Of a stretch of DNA of 64,000 nucleotides, positions 25,301 through 34,637 are shown one piece after another. The translations under genes were made by a program, and so were the position numbers. The notes below the pieces were generated by a model, which worked only from the letters and a program-made list of their open reading frames with translations, was not told the DNA's origin and made no database searches. Each line of letters begins with the position of its first letter. The first letter of the stretch is position 1. Origin of the DNA: Mucilaginibacter sp. PAMB04168 (GTDB taxonomy: Bacteria; Bacteroidota; Bacteroidia; Sphingobacteriales; Sphingobacteriaceae); assembly GCF_039634365.2 (NCBI RefSeq), contig NZ_CP155079.2:2604001-2668000 (forward strand), written 5' to 3'.

Positions 25301-27113
25301 GTGTTTCGAGTTTCGTACCTGGCGGTAAACCATGCAGCCGTAAATACTCGGCCGAGTGCCAGGTGCGTATGCCCGTACTTATATCAATATCTACACCGCC
25401 AACACCGCCTATCTCCTGCACTCTGGTTAACTCAGCTTCGCGGTGCCGTAAATCTTCTTCAGCGCGTGCGCGGGCAAGCCGCAACCATATGCGTTCGGTA
25501 AGTTCCTTCACCATCCGTATCTCGTCTTTGCGCCAGGTACGTGCAAAAGGGTAAAGTATGCAAGTTAAAAAGCACAAATGCCCGCTTTTGATAATAGGAG
25601 TTATGATGTAGGATTGACTGTTTAGTAATGCACTTCCCCCTAAGTTATTACCTATATCTAAATGGCTATCGTTTATAACTACTGCTTCGCCATTTAGTAG
25701 ATCTTCGTAGCAGCCATCCGGAATAAGGTCATTTAAAGGCAACGAACGTTTGGTGTTGACGCCTGCTACACCTTCAAGTTGCCAATCGCAGGCAATTTGG
25801 CCTGTAAAATTCGCCTGATTTATATCAGCAAAAAAGCAGCGGGTAAGTTTAAAGTGCGAGGCTATCTTAATAGCGGCCATTCTTAAAATACGTTCTGGGC
25901 TTTTTAAGTGAGCAAAGTCGTTAGATAAATCTGCTAAAAAAGCATTATTTATCTCTGAGCGTTTGCGGTCGGTAACATCGTTAAAAACGGCTGCAATAAG
26001 ATGTGTGTTGTCGTCGTCCAAACGCATAAAGCTCACATTCAGCCAACGGTCCAATGCTTTAACATATGCTTCTAACTTTACCGGTTTTCCGTCTGCCGCA
26101 ACTGCATCTGCTGTTTGCAGCCAGTATGACTCCATTAATGGATTCACTTCGTAGGCTGTTTTACCAACAATGTCAGAGAGGTTGCTTAGCTTTTTAAAGG
26201 CCGGGTTTACTTCAAGATAGCGCATATCAACGGCTTGTTTGCCACTGTAGATCATTTCCAACAGTACAAACCCATCATCTATAGCATTGAATAAGGAGCG
26301 GTATTTTTCTTCATATTTAGATAATGCTTTAGCAGTTTTATTTTCGAGCTCCTTAGCGTTGGCTAATTCGTCTAAAACCTGCTTCATTGGTTCACTGGTT
26401 TGCATTATCTCAGCCTCTAAGGTATTCAGCAGCAAATGCGATAGCTCAGGATGCTTATCCATCATGTCTACCATATCAGGCTCAAAAGTTACTTCAGGAT
26501 GATTTTCTATCCAGAAATGAGCCGTACGAACATAAGTAAGGAGCAGGATCAGTGCTTCGAAATTTGCAGTACCTAAAGATTGGCAAATGGCCTGGCGTAC
26601 ACGCTCTGCCCGGTGGGGTTCTAAAAAAACTACAGTTAATGCATCGAAAAGATCGGCCTCAATTTGCGATCCGGGCAGGGGTATAGGCAAAGGTTGCTCC
26701 TGTACTTCGAGCCGGTTAAGGAGTTGATCATATGTTGTAGCACTAGGTGTAGGGCGTTTTAACAAGGTAATAACATGGCTTATGCTTTCGGGAATCGCGT
26801 TAGAATCGCCAGCAGAATTGCCTAACCCCATTAAAAAGCCCGCATGCCGAACAATGCAGTATCTCGCCCTGCAAAAACGCGATAAGTGCACATAAAGTCT
26901 CTCTTTAAATACTGCAGGTAGCGGATTATCTAAATAAGCGGATTTGGTAAAAGCCCATAGATCATGCGGCTTATTTGGATTAGAAGTCCGGAAGAAATTT
27001 GGCATCAAACCAAAACGCGAAATCACCTCATCCTCGTAGTTGAGTTCATTAGGTAAATATTCTTCCTCAGCCTTTCGGCCTACGGTGCGTTCGCCAGATT
27101 TCTTTTTCTTCAT
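22329..27113 (-). CDS. Giant multi-PAS/GAF sensor histidine kinase with N-terminal AhpD-like domain
   Basis: A 1594-residue cytoplasmic kinase without obvious membrane segments. Rough order: an AhpD/carboxymuconolactone-decarboxylase-like domain (30-230; C81, C86 and H90 in FCRARYCIVRHAGFL), PAS (265-385), GAF (395-550), PAS (560-680), GAF (695-850), then four PAS domains (about 860-1380, with DIHERK/DITERK linkers), a HisKA_3 dimerisation domain with phospho-acceptor His about 1405 (ESLHNGLGQLL), and an HATPase_c domain (DNGKGFD, GIGLASIRSKV). No receiver domain and no response-regulator gene next to it, so the partner is elsewhere. Signals are unknown; cytosolic PAS/GAF stacking suggests small-molecule or redox sensing. 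Confidence 0.93.
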   Translation of the reverse strand: MKKKKSGERTVGRKAEEEYLPNELNYEDEVISRFGLMPNFFRTSNPNKPHDLWAFTKSAYLDNPLPAVFKERLYVHLSRFCRARYCIVRHAGFLMGLGNSAGDSNAIPESISHVITLLKRPTPSATTYDQLLNRLEVQEQPLPIPLPGSQIEADLFDALTVVFLEPHRAERVRQAICQSLGTANFEALILLLTYVRTAHFWIENHPEVTFEPDMVDMMDKHPELSHLLLNTLEAEIMQTSEPMKQVLDELANAKELENKTAKALSKYEEKYRSLFNAIDDGFVLLEMIYSGKQAVDMRYLEVNPAFKKLSNLSDIVGKTAYEVNPLMESYWLQTADAVAADGKPVKLEAYVKALDRWLNVSFMRLDDDNTHLIAAVFNDVTDRKRSEINNAFLADLSNDFAHLKSPERILRMAAIKIASHFKLTRCFFADINQANFTGQIACDWQLEGVAGVNTKRSLPLNDLIPDGCYEDLLNGEAVVINDSHLDIGNNLGGSALLNSQSYIITPIIKSGHLCFLTCILYPFARTWRKDEIRMVKELTERIWLRLARARAEEDLRHREAELTRVQEIGGVGGVDIDISTGIRTWHSAEYLRLHGLPPGTKLETHQDWINRLHPDDRDQASKTLQEVIENPENTYQSEYRIIRPIDGQVRWIFAKGDVEFDSDGQPARLIGAHIDITDRKLVEETQRQNQARHAFLVKFNDALRLVVDPLRIQAVSARMLGEYMDVNSASYGEVNGNKLSVHDSWTRGIDALTGDIKFADFGKALIEDYLQGHTVVIEDIETDNRITPEERNTWRNAHLRASVAVMLIKNGRWLAAFGVQATLPRKWSAIEIELIEEVAERTWAAVERAQVEESLRKSEQLFRTVVDIVPDLLWLNDPSGKPYWYNQRWLTYTGQTLEEAVENDWYEVISHDDKPLLINEIRSAFDKGRLIRQEHRIRSVKGEYRWFSVQVVPVYKITGEIWQWVGAATDIHERKEVERQLEDMNMILERQVSERTHDLEESQKLLSATLDSTLDMIQVFEAVRDEHGKIVDFVWILNNDTSNKNYGNVIGKSLLQNNPGVVKAGIFNSFVEVTESGISQQYEIHYVYEQFNGWFHQSVVKLNDGVATSTADITERKKADQQLNETNSLLQSVFDTTLIGMACHTAERDENGQLVDFRIKMVNKELERLSERNDMVGKLYSHVFPGVRKTGLFDLMLKVMETGEPGQLEYSYPYDGFNKWFSSMFVKMDDGLVATNLDITERKNAEEERLKSLTLLQETEEVALLGSWEYNRLSEVFSWSDGMYSLFNVAKGTLIQPDKYIQFIIDEDRPIAEQIIDFLKTGTGTFDESFRIKVGGDIKVVKLKATAIYDNGTPVKILGINMDTTATQMAEEKIKKLEVEQQQEVLRAILSTQEEERKRIAESLHNGLGQLLYGVKLSLDQINLTRVKRPEENSDALQQTKRLLSDSIRETRRISHELMPSILEDFGLKEAIEDVCRQLSGAVRFQCTFNGVNRNLDKYLEIAIYRIIQELMINVIKHAYATIADAQIDVNEQEVVLTVKDNGKGFDTSKVKVKGIGLASIRSKVNLLNGELKIISEIGVGSTVKIRIPNKVNN

Positions 27114-27374
27114 TTGTACTTATACAATCAACAGGCGGTTGATACCTGTTTAGCAAAGCAATAACCAGCATTGCCACTAAAAGTGTTTGCTTTGCATTAA
27201 AAGTTTAAACATTTAAAAATCAGGCACGAAGAGCTTGCATGCTGCGCCTACATATCTTAAACATTTTAAACAAAGTAGCCGCTAGGTTAATGGCCAAAGT
27301 TGTAAACTTGTAAAAAGCAGAGTAAATGTACATTTAGCAATCGACAATTTTACAGGTAAATTTAATATGATGCG

Positions 27375-27806
27375 CTAATGTGCCTTGTTTAATACGTTAT
27401 TGGTCTTTTGATCTGCTTCACCACCAAAAAATAAATCTAGTATTTGCTTAAACACCGGCAATGTATTTTCAATTGATGAAAAAAGCGTCATGCTTGACTT
27501 CAGCTTCATATCATCGGGACTTCCGAATATATTATGCGCATCATTATCACCAATTGTAAGTAAAACGCTCGATATTTCTATCAGTCTTTTACCCAAAACA
27601 GGGTGTTGTAAATATGCTTTAGCTTCTTGCAAGTTTTTAATTGCATAGTATTGCGATGTTGAGCTGAGACCTAAGCCTTGAATTTGCGGGAAAATGTACC
27701 ACATCCAATGACTACGCTTTTTTCCATTCTTTATCTCAGATAATGCTATAGCGTAATCTGTTTCTTGTGCATCCAAAAAACGCTTAAGGTTCTGTTCGTT
27801 ACTCAT
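27375..27806 (-). CDS. DUF1810-family protein
   Basis: A 143-residue cytoplasmic protein matching DUF1810 over its length: KRFLDAQETDYAIALSEIKNGKKRSHWMWYIFPQ region (about 9-42), GLSSTSQYYAI, then FGSPDDMKLKSSMTLF. Function unknown. It lies 30 bp downstream of the cysM stop on the same strand and may be read through from it. Confidence 0.9.
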   Translation of the reverse strand: MSNEQNLKRFLDAQETDYAIALSEIKNGKKRSHWMWYIFPQIQGLGLSSTSQYYAIKNLQEAKAYLQHPVLGKRLIEISSVLLTIGDNDAHNIFGSPDDMKLKSSMTLFSSIENTLPVFKQILDLFFGGEADQKTNNVLNKAH

Positions 27807-27835
27807 AAAATCAATTTAATAATTTTAGCAATGTA

Positions 27836-28708
27836 TTAACCAAATAAACTACTGCTAAGGTATCGGTCGCCGCGGTCACATGCTATAAATACAATGGTGC
27901 CCTCAGTTAGCTCCTGCGCAAGTTTAGTAGCCGCCACGCAGGCACCTCCACTGCTCATACCGGCAAAAATACCTTCAACTCTGGCTAGCTGTCGTGCCAT
28001 TTCGGTAGCGTCAGTCTCCGAAACGTCCATTACCCGGTCCACGCGGCTTGGTTCAAATATTTTAGGCAAATAAGCCTCCGGCCAGCGCCTGATGCCCGGA
28101 ATTGACGATTCTTCGGTTGGCTGACAACCAATAATTTGGATGTTGCTGTTTTGCTCTTTAAAATAGCGGGAGCAACCCATGATGGTGCCGGTAGTGCCCA
28201 TAGCGCTCACAAAATGGGTGATTTGGCCGTCAGTATCACGCCAAATTTCGGGCCCGGTAGTTTTTACGTGCGCCAGGTAATTGTCGGCGTTGGCAAACTG
28301 ATTCAGAAGAAAGTACTCATCAGTTGCTCCTTTTTCTTCGGCATAATCACGGCAGGCCTCAATTCCTTCAAGCAAAGTAACTTTAGCGCCAAATGCTTCC
28401 ATGGTTAAAGTACGTTCACGGGTAGAATTGGAAGGCATAACCAATTCAATTTCCAAATTAAATAACCGTGCAATCATGGCCAGGGCAATACCGGTATTAC
28501 CGCTGGTGGCCTCAATTAACCGTATGCCTAGCTTAATTTCGCCTCGGCCCAAGGCGCTGCGTATCATATTTAAGGCTGCGCGGTCTTTAACGCTGCCGCC
28601 CGGATTGTTGCCTTCCAGCTTGGCATATATCTTTACGTTAGGGTTAGGGTTAAGTTTGGTTATTTCAACCATAGGGGTATTGCCCACTAAATCAATAATG
28701 CCTGCCAT
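27836..28708 (-). CDS. cysM: Cysteine synthase B
   Basis: PLP enzyme that makes cysteine from O-acetylserine and sulfide or thiosulfate, cytoplasmic. About 290 residues from ATG 28708. I prefer this start because it begins at MAGIIDLVGNTPM, the family N-terminus, and leaves 10 bp after cysE, while the upstream start at 28732 would overlap cysE by 14 bp. The PLP lysine lies in PGGSVKDRAALNMI, followed by EATSGNTGIALAMIA and GTTGTIMG. Partner of the upstream cysE. Confidence 0.93.
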   Translation of the reverse strand: MAGIIDLVGNTPMVEITKLNPNPNVKIYAKLEGNNPGGSVKDRAALNMIRSALGRGEIKLGIRLIEATSGNTGIALAMIARLFNLEIELVMPSNSTRERTLTMEAFGAKVTLLEGIEACRDYAEEKGATDEYFLLNQFANADNYLAHVKTTGPEIWRDTDGQITHFVSAMGTTGTIMGCSRYFKEQNSNIQIIGCQPTEESSIPGIRRWPEAYLPKIFEPSRVDRVMDVSETDATEMARQLARVEGIFAGMSSGGACVAATKLAQELTEGTIVFIACDRGDRYLSSSLFG

Positions 28709-28718
28709 AAAATATAAA

Positions 28719-29543
28719 TTATCTGTCTGCAATAATGTTTTGAACCGTAATCATAGGGTTGTGATAAACGGTAGAGTAGGGAGCTACACTTTGAGTAAGC
28801 CAAACGTTACCACCAATGGTACTATTATGGCCAATAACGGTGTCGCCACCTAAAATGGTAGCGCCTGAGTAGATCACCACACGGTCTTCAACCGTTGGGT
28901 GACGTTTGATGCCCGCCATAGTTTTGCGCACGCTTAAAGCGCCTAAGGTTACGCCCTGATACATTTTTACATATTTACCTATAGTACAAGTTTCGCCGAT
29001 TACAATGCCTGTGCCATGGTCTATATGAAAATATTCGCCTATACTGGCTGCCGGGTGAATATCAATACCGGTTACAGAATGGGCATGCTCAGTTAGTATA
29101 CGCGGTACAAGTGGCACATCCAACAATACCAAAGTATGGGCAATCCGGTAAATGGAAATTGCATAAAAGCCCGGATAGGTACGAATCACCTCAAACTCGC
29201 TGCGCGCAGCAGGGTCGCCTTCATAAATGGCTTGTATATCGGTATTTAAAATATTGTAAAGTTCTGGCAACCGGTCAAAAAACAGACCGGCAACTTCTCC
29301 AGACCGTGCTGAATTAAAGTTGCTTACCGTATTAATGATTTGCGATAACTCTTGTTGTAAATTATAAGCTTGCAGTTTAAGCTCCTGGGAAGTAGCAAAA
29401 AGCTTTTTAGATTGTTCCGGATACAGTAAGTGTATCACACTTAAAGCCCAGGCTGCAATTGCAGTGTTGGCAGGTATGCCGTTACTATTTTGTTGTTTTT
29501 CAAATAAATGCTGATAAAAATTATCACTCATTGCTACACTCAC
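28719..29543 (-). CDS. cysE: Serine O-acetyltransferase, EpsC type
   Basis: Makes O-acetylserine, the direct substrate of CysM. A 274-residue protein with an N-terminal helical region (1-140) and a C-terminal left-handed beta helix of hexapeptide repeats (about 160-265). Catalytic histidine region is GIDIHPAASIGEYFHIDHGTG. Directly precedes cysM, giving the complete two-step cysteine route from serine. Confidence 0.94.
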   Translation of the reverse strand: MSVAMSDNFYQHLFEKQQNSNGIPANTAIAAWALSVIHLLYPEQSKKLFATSQELKLQAYNLQQELSQIINTVSNFNSARSGEVAGLFFDRLPELYNILNTDIQAIYEGDPAARSEFEVIRTYPGFYAISIYRIAHTLVLLDVPLVPRILTEHAHSVTGIDIHPAASIGEYFHIDHGTGIVIGETCTIGKYVKMYQGVTLGALSVRKTMAGIKRHPTVEDRVVIYSGATILGGDTVIGHNSTIGGNVWLTQSVAPYSTVYHNPMITVQNIIADR

Positions 29544-29770
29544 CCTTAATTATAAATGAAGGTACAGAATTATAGAATTTAATTGAAAAATGAAAACGAA
29601 TATCAGGTGCTGTGTTAATGTGACAAAAAAGAGATATTTATACAATAAGGTGAATATATAAACTACCAATAAAATCACATAATACAACCAATATCTTCAA
29701 TAGAATAAAATATTTACAAATTTCTGGCGTAATAGCTATCAATGACGCATAAAGTTTCTGTTTGATGTGT

Positions 29771-29778
29771 TATATTTG
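29771..29778 (+). promoter_or_regulatory. -7 promoter box TATATTTG
   Basis: Perfect TAnnTTTG, 9 nt before ATG 29788. No -33 TTG at the expected spacing. Would again give a very short leader. Confidence 0.4.
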
Positions 29779-29787
29779 AGGCCGTTA

Positions 29788-30192
29788 ATGAAAACTGTGT
29801 ATATCTTTCTAGTGTCCCTGTTTTTCCTGTTGTTAGGAGGGGATAACTATGCTTATACCGGTGCTCACCTCAAAAGAGCCAAGTACTCGTCAGCTCAAGA
29901 CGTTAGTAAAGTACAAAAAGTAAGCCTTGGCGCTGTCAATAAGGATAACACCTTAATAAAACAAGCAAACTTAAGTGAGGATAATGAACACCTCATTAGT
30001 GTTGAAGATGAAGACGAAAGCGACGGACTTGCCCGCAGGCATCTACTGCTAGACAAGTATTCACTACTGCTCGCTTACACATTCGTTTTAAATTTTTTCT
30101 ACATAAGCTTTGTTAAGCGTCTGCCTTTTTGCAGCCACTTATCTTATTCAAGCTCCTATAAATACCTCCTGCAAAGATCATTGAGACTCTGA
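29788..30192 (+). CDS. Small membrane-associated hypothetical protein
   Basis: About 134 residues from ATG 29788; the longer start at 29767 lies before the -7 box. Residues 1-23 are a signal or membrane segment (VYIFLVSLFFLLLGG), the middle is polar and acidic (SVEDEDESDG), and a second hydrophobic helix (YSLLLAYTFVLNFFYISF) lies around residues 91-108. No known domain. It sits 168 bp before the RND operon on the same strand and could be a leader gene of it. Confidence 0.6.
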   Translation: MKTVYIFLVSLFFLLLGGDNYAYTGAHLKRAKYSSAQDVSKVQKVSLGAVNKDNTLIKQANLSEDNEHLISVEDEDESDGLARRHLLLDKYSLLLAYTFVLNFFYISFVKRLPFCSHLSYSSSYKYLLQRSLRL

Positions 30193-30359
30193 TTTTAATA
30201 TACATCAGTTACTGAGGTGTGCCTGCGCACATCCGCTGGATGCAATGTTAATATGACTCTGCCTGTAAACAACTCAGGTAACATCCGGCAACTGATATCT
30301 TCCCCATACAAAGGAATTTTTAATTCCATGCTATTCAATTGCTTAATTCATTTAACATC

Positions 30360-31442
30360 ATGAAGAGAATTCTCATGTTTACAGGCCTGTTGGCCTTATT
30401 GTACCAAACCAGCTGTACACAAAAAAAAGAAGTAAAGGAAGAAGAAGGTAAGTATGCCGTTACCAGTCCTTTAAGAATTGATACCTCCTTTACCAAGGAG
30501 TATGTATCGCAAATACGCTCTGTACGAAATATTGAGCTAAGAGCCCAGGAAAAGGGTTATCTGCAAAATATATATGTTGACGAGGGCCAGTTTGTAAAAG
30601 CTGGTCAGTTACTGTTCAGGATTATGCCTAAATTATATGAGGCTGAATTATTGAAAGCGCAGGCCGAAACTAAAGCCGCGCAAATTGAGGTACAAAATAC
30701 AAAGCTGCTGTCAGATAAAAACGTAGTATCTAAAAATGAGCTGGCTATGGCGCAGGCTAAGCTTGACCAAGCCAAAGCCGAAACGTCACTTGCCAGGTTG
30801 CATTTGTCATTTACTGAAATCAGAGCGCCGTTTGATGGCACGATAGACCGTATTCCTAAAAAGTTAGGAAGCCTTATTGACGAGGGCGAGTTATTAACCA
30901 GCCTTTCAGATAACAGTCAGATGTACGTGTACTTTAACGTTTCTGAACCGGAATACCTGGATTATGAAACGAATACAAAAGGCCGTGCAGACCGCAAGGT
31001 GAGCTTGCTGTTAGCTAATAACCAACCGCTAAAATACAAAGGCGATGTGGAAACTATTGAAAGTGAGTTTAATAACGAAACCGGAAACATTGCCTTTCGG
31101 GCTAAGTTTCCCAATCCTGATAAGCTTTTAAAAAATGGCGAAACCGGTAAAGTACAAATGACCGTTCCACTTCGCAACGCGTTGGTTATTCCACAAAAGG
31201 CCACCTACGAAATTCAGGATAAGATTTATGTCTTTGTGGTAGACAAAAATAATGTAGTAAGATCAAGAAGTATTACCATCACCGGTGAAATGCCAGACCT
31301 ATATGTGGTTGCAAGCGGTCTTTCTGTAAGTGATAAAATCCTGCTTGAGGGCGTTCAAAAAGTAAAAGATGATGACAAGATCAAGTGTGAATTTGTGTCG
31401 CCTAATGAAGTTATTTCTCATTTGCGATTAAAGGCCGAGTAG
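30360..31442 (+). CDS. RND efflux periplasmic adaptor lipoprotein
   Basis: A 360-residue membrane fusion protein from ATG 30360. Signal peptide ends in a lipobox (LLYQTSC), so it is lipid-anchored on the periplasmic side. Typical order: barrel-sandwich hybrid (VDEGQFVKAGQLLFRI), coiled-coil hairpin (about 90-140, alpha-rich AQAKLDQAKAETSLARL), then FTEIRAPFDGTIDRIP and beta-barrel domains. Bridges the pump and the outer-membrane channel of the next two genes. Confidence 0.93.
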   Translation: MKRILMFTGLLALLYQTSCTQKKEVKEEEGKYAVTSPLRIDTSFTKEYVSQIRSVRNIELRAQEKGYLQNIYVDEGQFVKAGQLLFRIMPKLYEAELLKAQAETKAAQIEVQNTKLLSDKNVVSKNELAMAQAKLDQAKAETSLARLHLSFTEIRAPFDGTIDRIPKKLGSLIDEGELLTSLSDNSQMYVYFNVSEPEYLDYETNTKGRADRKVSLLLANNQPLKYKGDVETIESEFNNETGNIAFRAKFPNPDKLLKNGETGKVQMTVPLRNALVIPQKATYEIQDKIYVFVVDKNNVVRSRSITITGEMPDLYVVASGLSVSDKILLEGVQKVKDDDKIKCEFVSPNEVISHLRLKAE

Positions 31443-31469
31443 CGCTTTAATCCTTAAATAAGTAAATCA

Positions 31470-34400
31470 ATGTTTGATAAGTTTATACAGAGGCCAGTCC
31501 TCTCCATAGTTATATCGCTCATTATAGTGTTTCTGGGGGTGTTGGCTATTACCCACTTACCGGTAACACAATTTCCGTCAATTTCGCCGCCAAAAGTGAA
31601 TATTACGGCTGAGTATCCCGGAGCAAATGGCGAGCTCCTTATTAAATCGGTAGTTATACCTCTCGAACGTGCGATTAACGGCGTACCGGGCATGAAATAC
31701 ATGGCATCTGATGCTGGTAACGATGGTGAGGCCACCATACAGGTGGTATTTAACCTCGGTACAGATCCTAACCAGGCATCAGTAAATATCCAAAACCGGG
31801 TGGCATCGGTAGTTAACAAATTGCCGCCGCTGGTAGTGCGTGAAGGGGTGAAGATAACCCGCGAAGAATCGAATATGCTGATGTACATTAACTTGTACAG
31901 CAAGGACCCACACATGGACCAGAAGTTCCTGTTCAACTTTGCCGACATCAACGTATTATCTGAACTTAAGCGGGTTGATGGGGTAGGTGTTGCCGATATT
32001 TTAGGTAACCGTGAGTATGCCATGCGTATTTGGTTAAAACCCGACCGTATGCTGGCCTATAAAATCTCTTCGGAAGAAGTAATGAAAGCGCTTGATGAAC
32101 AGAGTTTGGAAGCCTCGCCCGGTAAAACTGGTGAAAGCTCGGGCAAAAGGTCACAGTCTTTTGAGTACGTATTAAAGTATCCCGGCAGGTATACCACTAA
32201 AGAAGGATACGAAAACATCATTCTAAGATCTAGTTCAGATGGTGAGATACTTCGCTTAAAAGATGTGGCTCAAATAGAGTTTGGCAGCTCCATGTACGAT
32301 ATCTATTCTAACCTGAACGGACATGCTTCGGCAGCCATCACCGTAAAGCAATCTTATGGCAGTAATGCCAGCCAGGTAATTAAGGATATTAAATCCAAAA
32401 TGGAAGAGATCAAAAAGAGCTCATTTCCTAAAGGCCTTGACTATGAGATTAGCTATGACGTTTCCAAGTTCCTCGATGCTTCCATCGAAAAAGTAATTCA
32501 CACGCTGGTAGAAGCATTTATCCTTGTGGGTATTGTCGTATTCCTGTTCCTGGGCGATTGGCGCTCTACCGTAATTCCAGCCATCGCAGTGCCGGTATCG
32601 CTTATCGGTACGTTCGTGTTTATGCAGTTCTTCGGCATTACGCTCAACCTTATAACTTTATTTGCATTAGTACTGGCCATAGGTGTGGTGGTGGATGATG
32701 CCATTGTGGTTATTGAAGCGGTGCATGCTAATATGGAAGAGTTTCATCTTTCGCCACTAAAGGCTACTAAGAAAGCCATGCATGAAATTAGCGGAGCCAT
32801 TATTGCTATTACGTTTTTGATGGCCGCAGTATTTGTTCCGGTTGCATTTATGTCGGGGCCGGTTGGTATATTTTACCGGCAGTTCTCCATCACCATGGCA
32901 ACAGCTATTATTCTTTCGGGTATAGTGGCGCTAACATTAACACCAGCACTTTGCGCCATGATGCTTAGAAATAATCATGGAAAAACTAAAAAGGCAACGG
33001 TTCTGGATAAGTTTCTTGGTGGCTTTAATAACGGCTTTAACCGCCTTTCGGGCAGGTACCAAAGGATACTCGGGTCTATTGTTAACCGGCGGATGATCAC
33101 TTTCGGTCTTTTAATCGCTTTTTGTACCGGTATCTATTTCCTGAATAACAGCCTGCCTTCAGGGTTTATCCCCAACGAGGATCAGGGTATGTTTTACGCT
33201 ATCATCCAAACGCCTCCGGGATCATCACTGGAAAGAACTAACCAGGTAGCCGAAAAACTGCAAAAGATTGCGGAAGGTGTTGAAGGTGTACAATCTGTTT
33301 CATCGCTGGCAGGTTATGAGGTGTTAACTGAAGGAACCGGCGCCAACTCCGGAACTTGTTTAATTAACCTAAAAAGCTGGGAAGATCGTAAAAACTCGGT
33401 TCAGGATATTATTAAAGAGCTGGAAGAGAAATCGCAGGATATTACCGGTGCTACTATCGAGTTCTTTCAGCCACCTGCTGTTCCGGGTTATGGCGCTGCC
33501 GGTGGTTTCGAGTTACGCCTACTGGATAAAGCTGGAAGCGGCGACTTCAAAAAAATGGAAACGGTGAGCCGCGATTTCGTGAGGGAGCTGAACAAACGTC
33601 CAGAACTGTCGTCGGTGTTTACTTTTTATAGTGCCAGTTTTCCGCAGTACATGCTACGTGTTGATAATGATATTGCACAGCAAAAAGGGGTGACTATTGA
33701 AAATGCCATGAACACTTTGTCTACGCTTGTTGGTAGTAATTACGAAACCAACTTCATTAAATATGATCGGCAGTACAAGGTAATGGTGCAGGCTTTACCA
33801 CAATACCGCGCCTTACCCGAGGATATTTTGAAGCTGTATGTGAAAAATGACCGCGATGAAATGGTTCCTTTTTCGGCTTTCATGAAAATGGAGAAGGTAT
33901 ACGGTTTATCAGAGATCACCCGGCATAACATGTACAATGCTTCTGAAATAAGTGGTGCAGCTGCACCGGGTTACAGTAGCGGTGCAGCCATTAGCGCTAT
34001 TAATGAGGTTGCTCAAAAAACCTTACCAAGGGGTTTCGGTATAGACTGGGCAGGTATATCTAAGGACGAGGTTGCCCGTGGTAACGAAGCCATCTATATA
34101 TTCCTTATCTGTTTGGCGTTCGTGTACCTCATTCTGGCTGCGCAGTATGAAAGCTTTATATTGCCTTTGGCAGTTATTCTTTCACTTCCTGCTGGTATTT
34201 TTGGAGCCTTCTTGTTGCTGAAACTGTTAGGCTTGGAGAATAACATTTATGCCCAGGTTGCCATGGTAATGCTCATCGGTTTATTAGGTAAAAATGCCGT
34301 GCTAATTGTAGAGTTTGCTGTTCAGAAACATCGTTCGGGTGAGTCGGTACTTAAAGCAGCGATGGAAGGTTCGGCTGTAAGGTTCCGTCCAATCCTCATG

Positions 34401-34637
34401 ACCTCATTTGCTTTTATTGCAGGTTTAATTCCATTGGTGCTGGCTTCTGGTCCTGGTGCCATAGGTAACCGGACTATTGGCTCTGCGGCTGCTGGAGGTA
34501 TGCTGTTTGGAACTGTCTTCGGTGTTTTGATCATACCCGGATTGTACTATGTGTTTGGCACCATCGCAGCAAAACATGTGCTCATAAAAGATGAAGAAGA
34601 GAATCCATTAACCGAAGAAATCGATCACAATGTATAA
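31470..34637 (+). CDS. RND multidrug efflux transporter, HAE1/AcrB type
   Basis: A 1055-residue proton-driven inner-membrane pump, the normal size for AcrB-like transporters. N-terminus FIQRPVLSIVISLIIVFLG is TM1. Two large periplasmic loops alternate with TM2-6 and TM8-12. The proton-relay aspartates are in VLAIGVVVDDAIVV (TM4) and the lysine partner region is in LIGLLGKNAVLIVE (TM10). Overlaps the outer-membrane gene by 8 bp. Substrates unknown. Confidence 0.96.
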   Translation: MFDKFIQRPVLSIVISLIIVFLGVLAITHLPVTQFPSISPPKVNITAEYPGANGELLIKSVVIPLERAINGVPGMKYMASDAGNDGEATIQVVFNLGTDPNQASVNIQNRVASVVNKLPPLVVREGVKITREESNMLMYINLYSKDPHMDQKFLFNFADINVLSELKRVDGVGVADILGNREYAMRIWLKPDRMLAYKISSEEVMKALDEQSLEASPGKTGESSGKRSQSFEYVLKYPGRYTTKEGYENIILRSSSDGEILRLKDVAQIEFGSSMYDIYSNLNGHASAAITVKQSYGSNASQVIKDIKSKMEEIKKSSFPKGLDYEISYDVSKFLDASIEKVIHTLVEAFILVGIVVFLFLGDWRSTVIPAIAVPVSLIGTFVFMQFFGITLNLITLFALVLAIGVVVDDAIVVIEAVHANMEEFHLSPLKATKKAMHEISGAIIAITFLMAAVFVPVAFMSGPVGIFYRQFSITMATAIILSGIVALTLTPALCAMMLRNNHGKTKKATVLDKFLGGFNNGFNRLSGRYQRILGSIVNRRMITFGLLIAFCTGIYFLNNSLPSGFIPNEDQGMFYAIIQTPPGSSLERTNQVAEKLQKIAEGVEGVQSVSSLAGYEVLTEGTGANSGTCLINLKSWEDRKNSVQDIIKELEEKSQDITGATIEFFQPPAVPGYGAAGGFELRLLDKAGSGDFKKMETVSRDFVRELNKRPELSSVFTFYSASFPQYMLRVDNDIAQQKGVTIENAMNTLSTLVGSNYETNFIKYDRQYKVMVQALPQYRALPEDILKLYVKNDRDEMVPFSAFMKMEKVYGLSEITRHNMYNASEISGAAAPGYSSGAAISAINEVAQKTLPRGFGIDWAGISKDEVARGNEAIYIFLICLAFVYLILAAQYESFILPLAVILSLPAGIFGAFLLLKLLGLENNIYAQVAMVMLIGLLGKNAVLIVEFAVQKHRSGESVLKAAMEGSAVRFRPILMTSFAFIAGLIPLVLASGPGAIGNRTIGSAAAGGMLFGTVFGVLIIPGLYYVFGTIAAKHVLIKDEEENPLTEEIDHNV

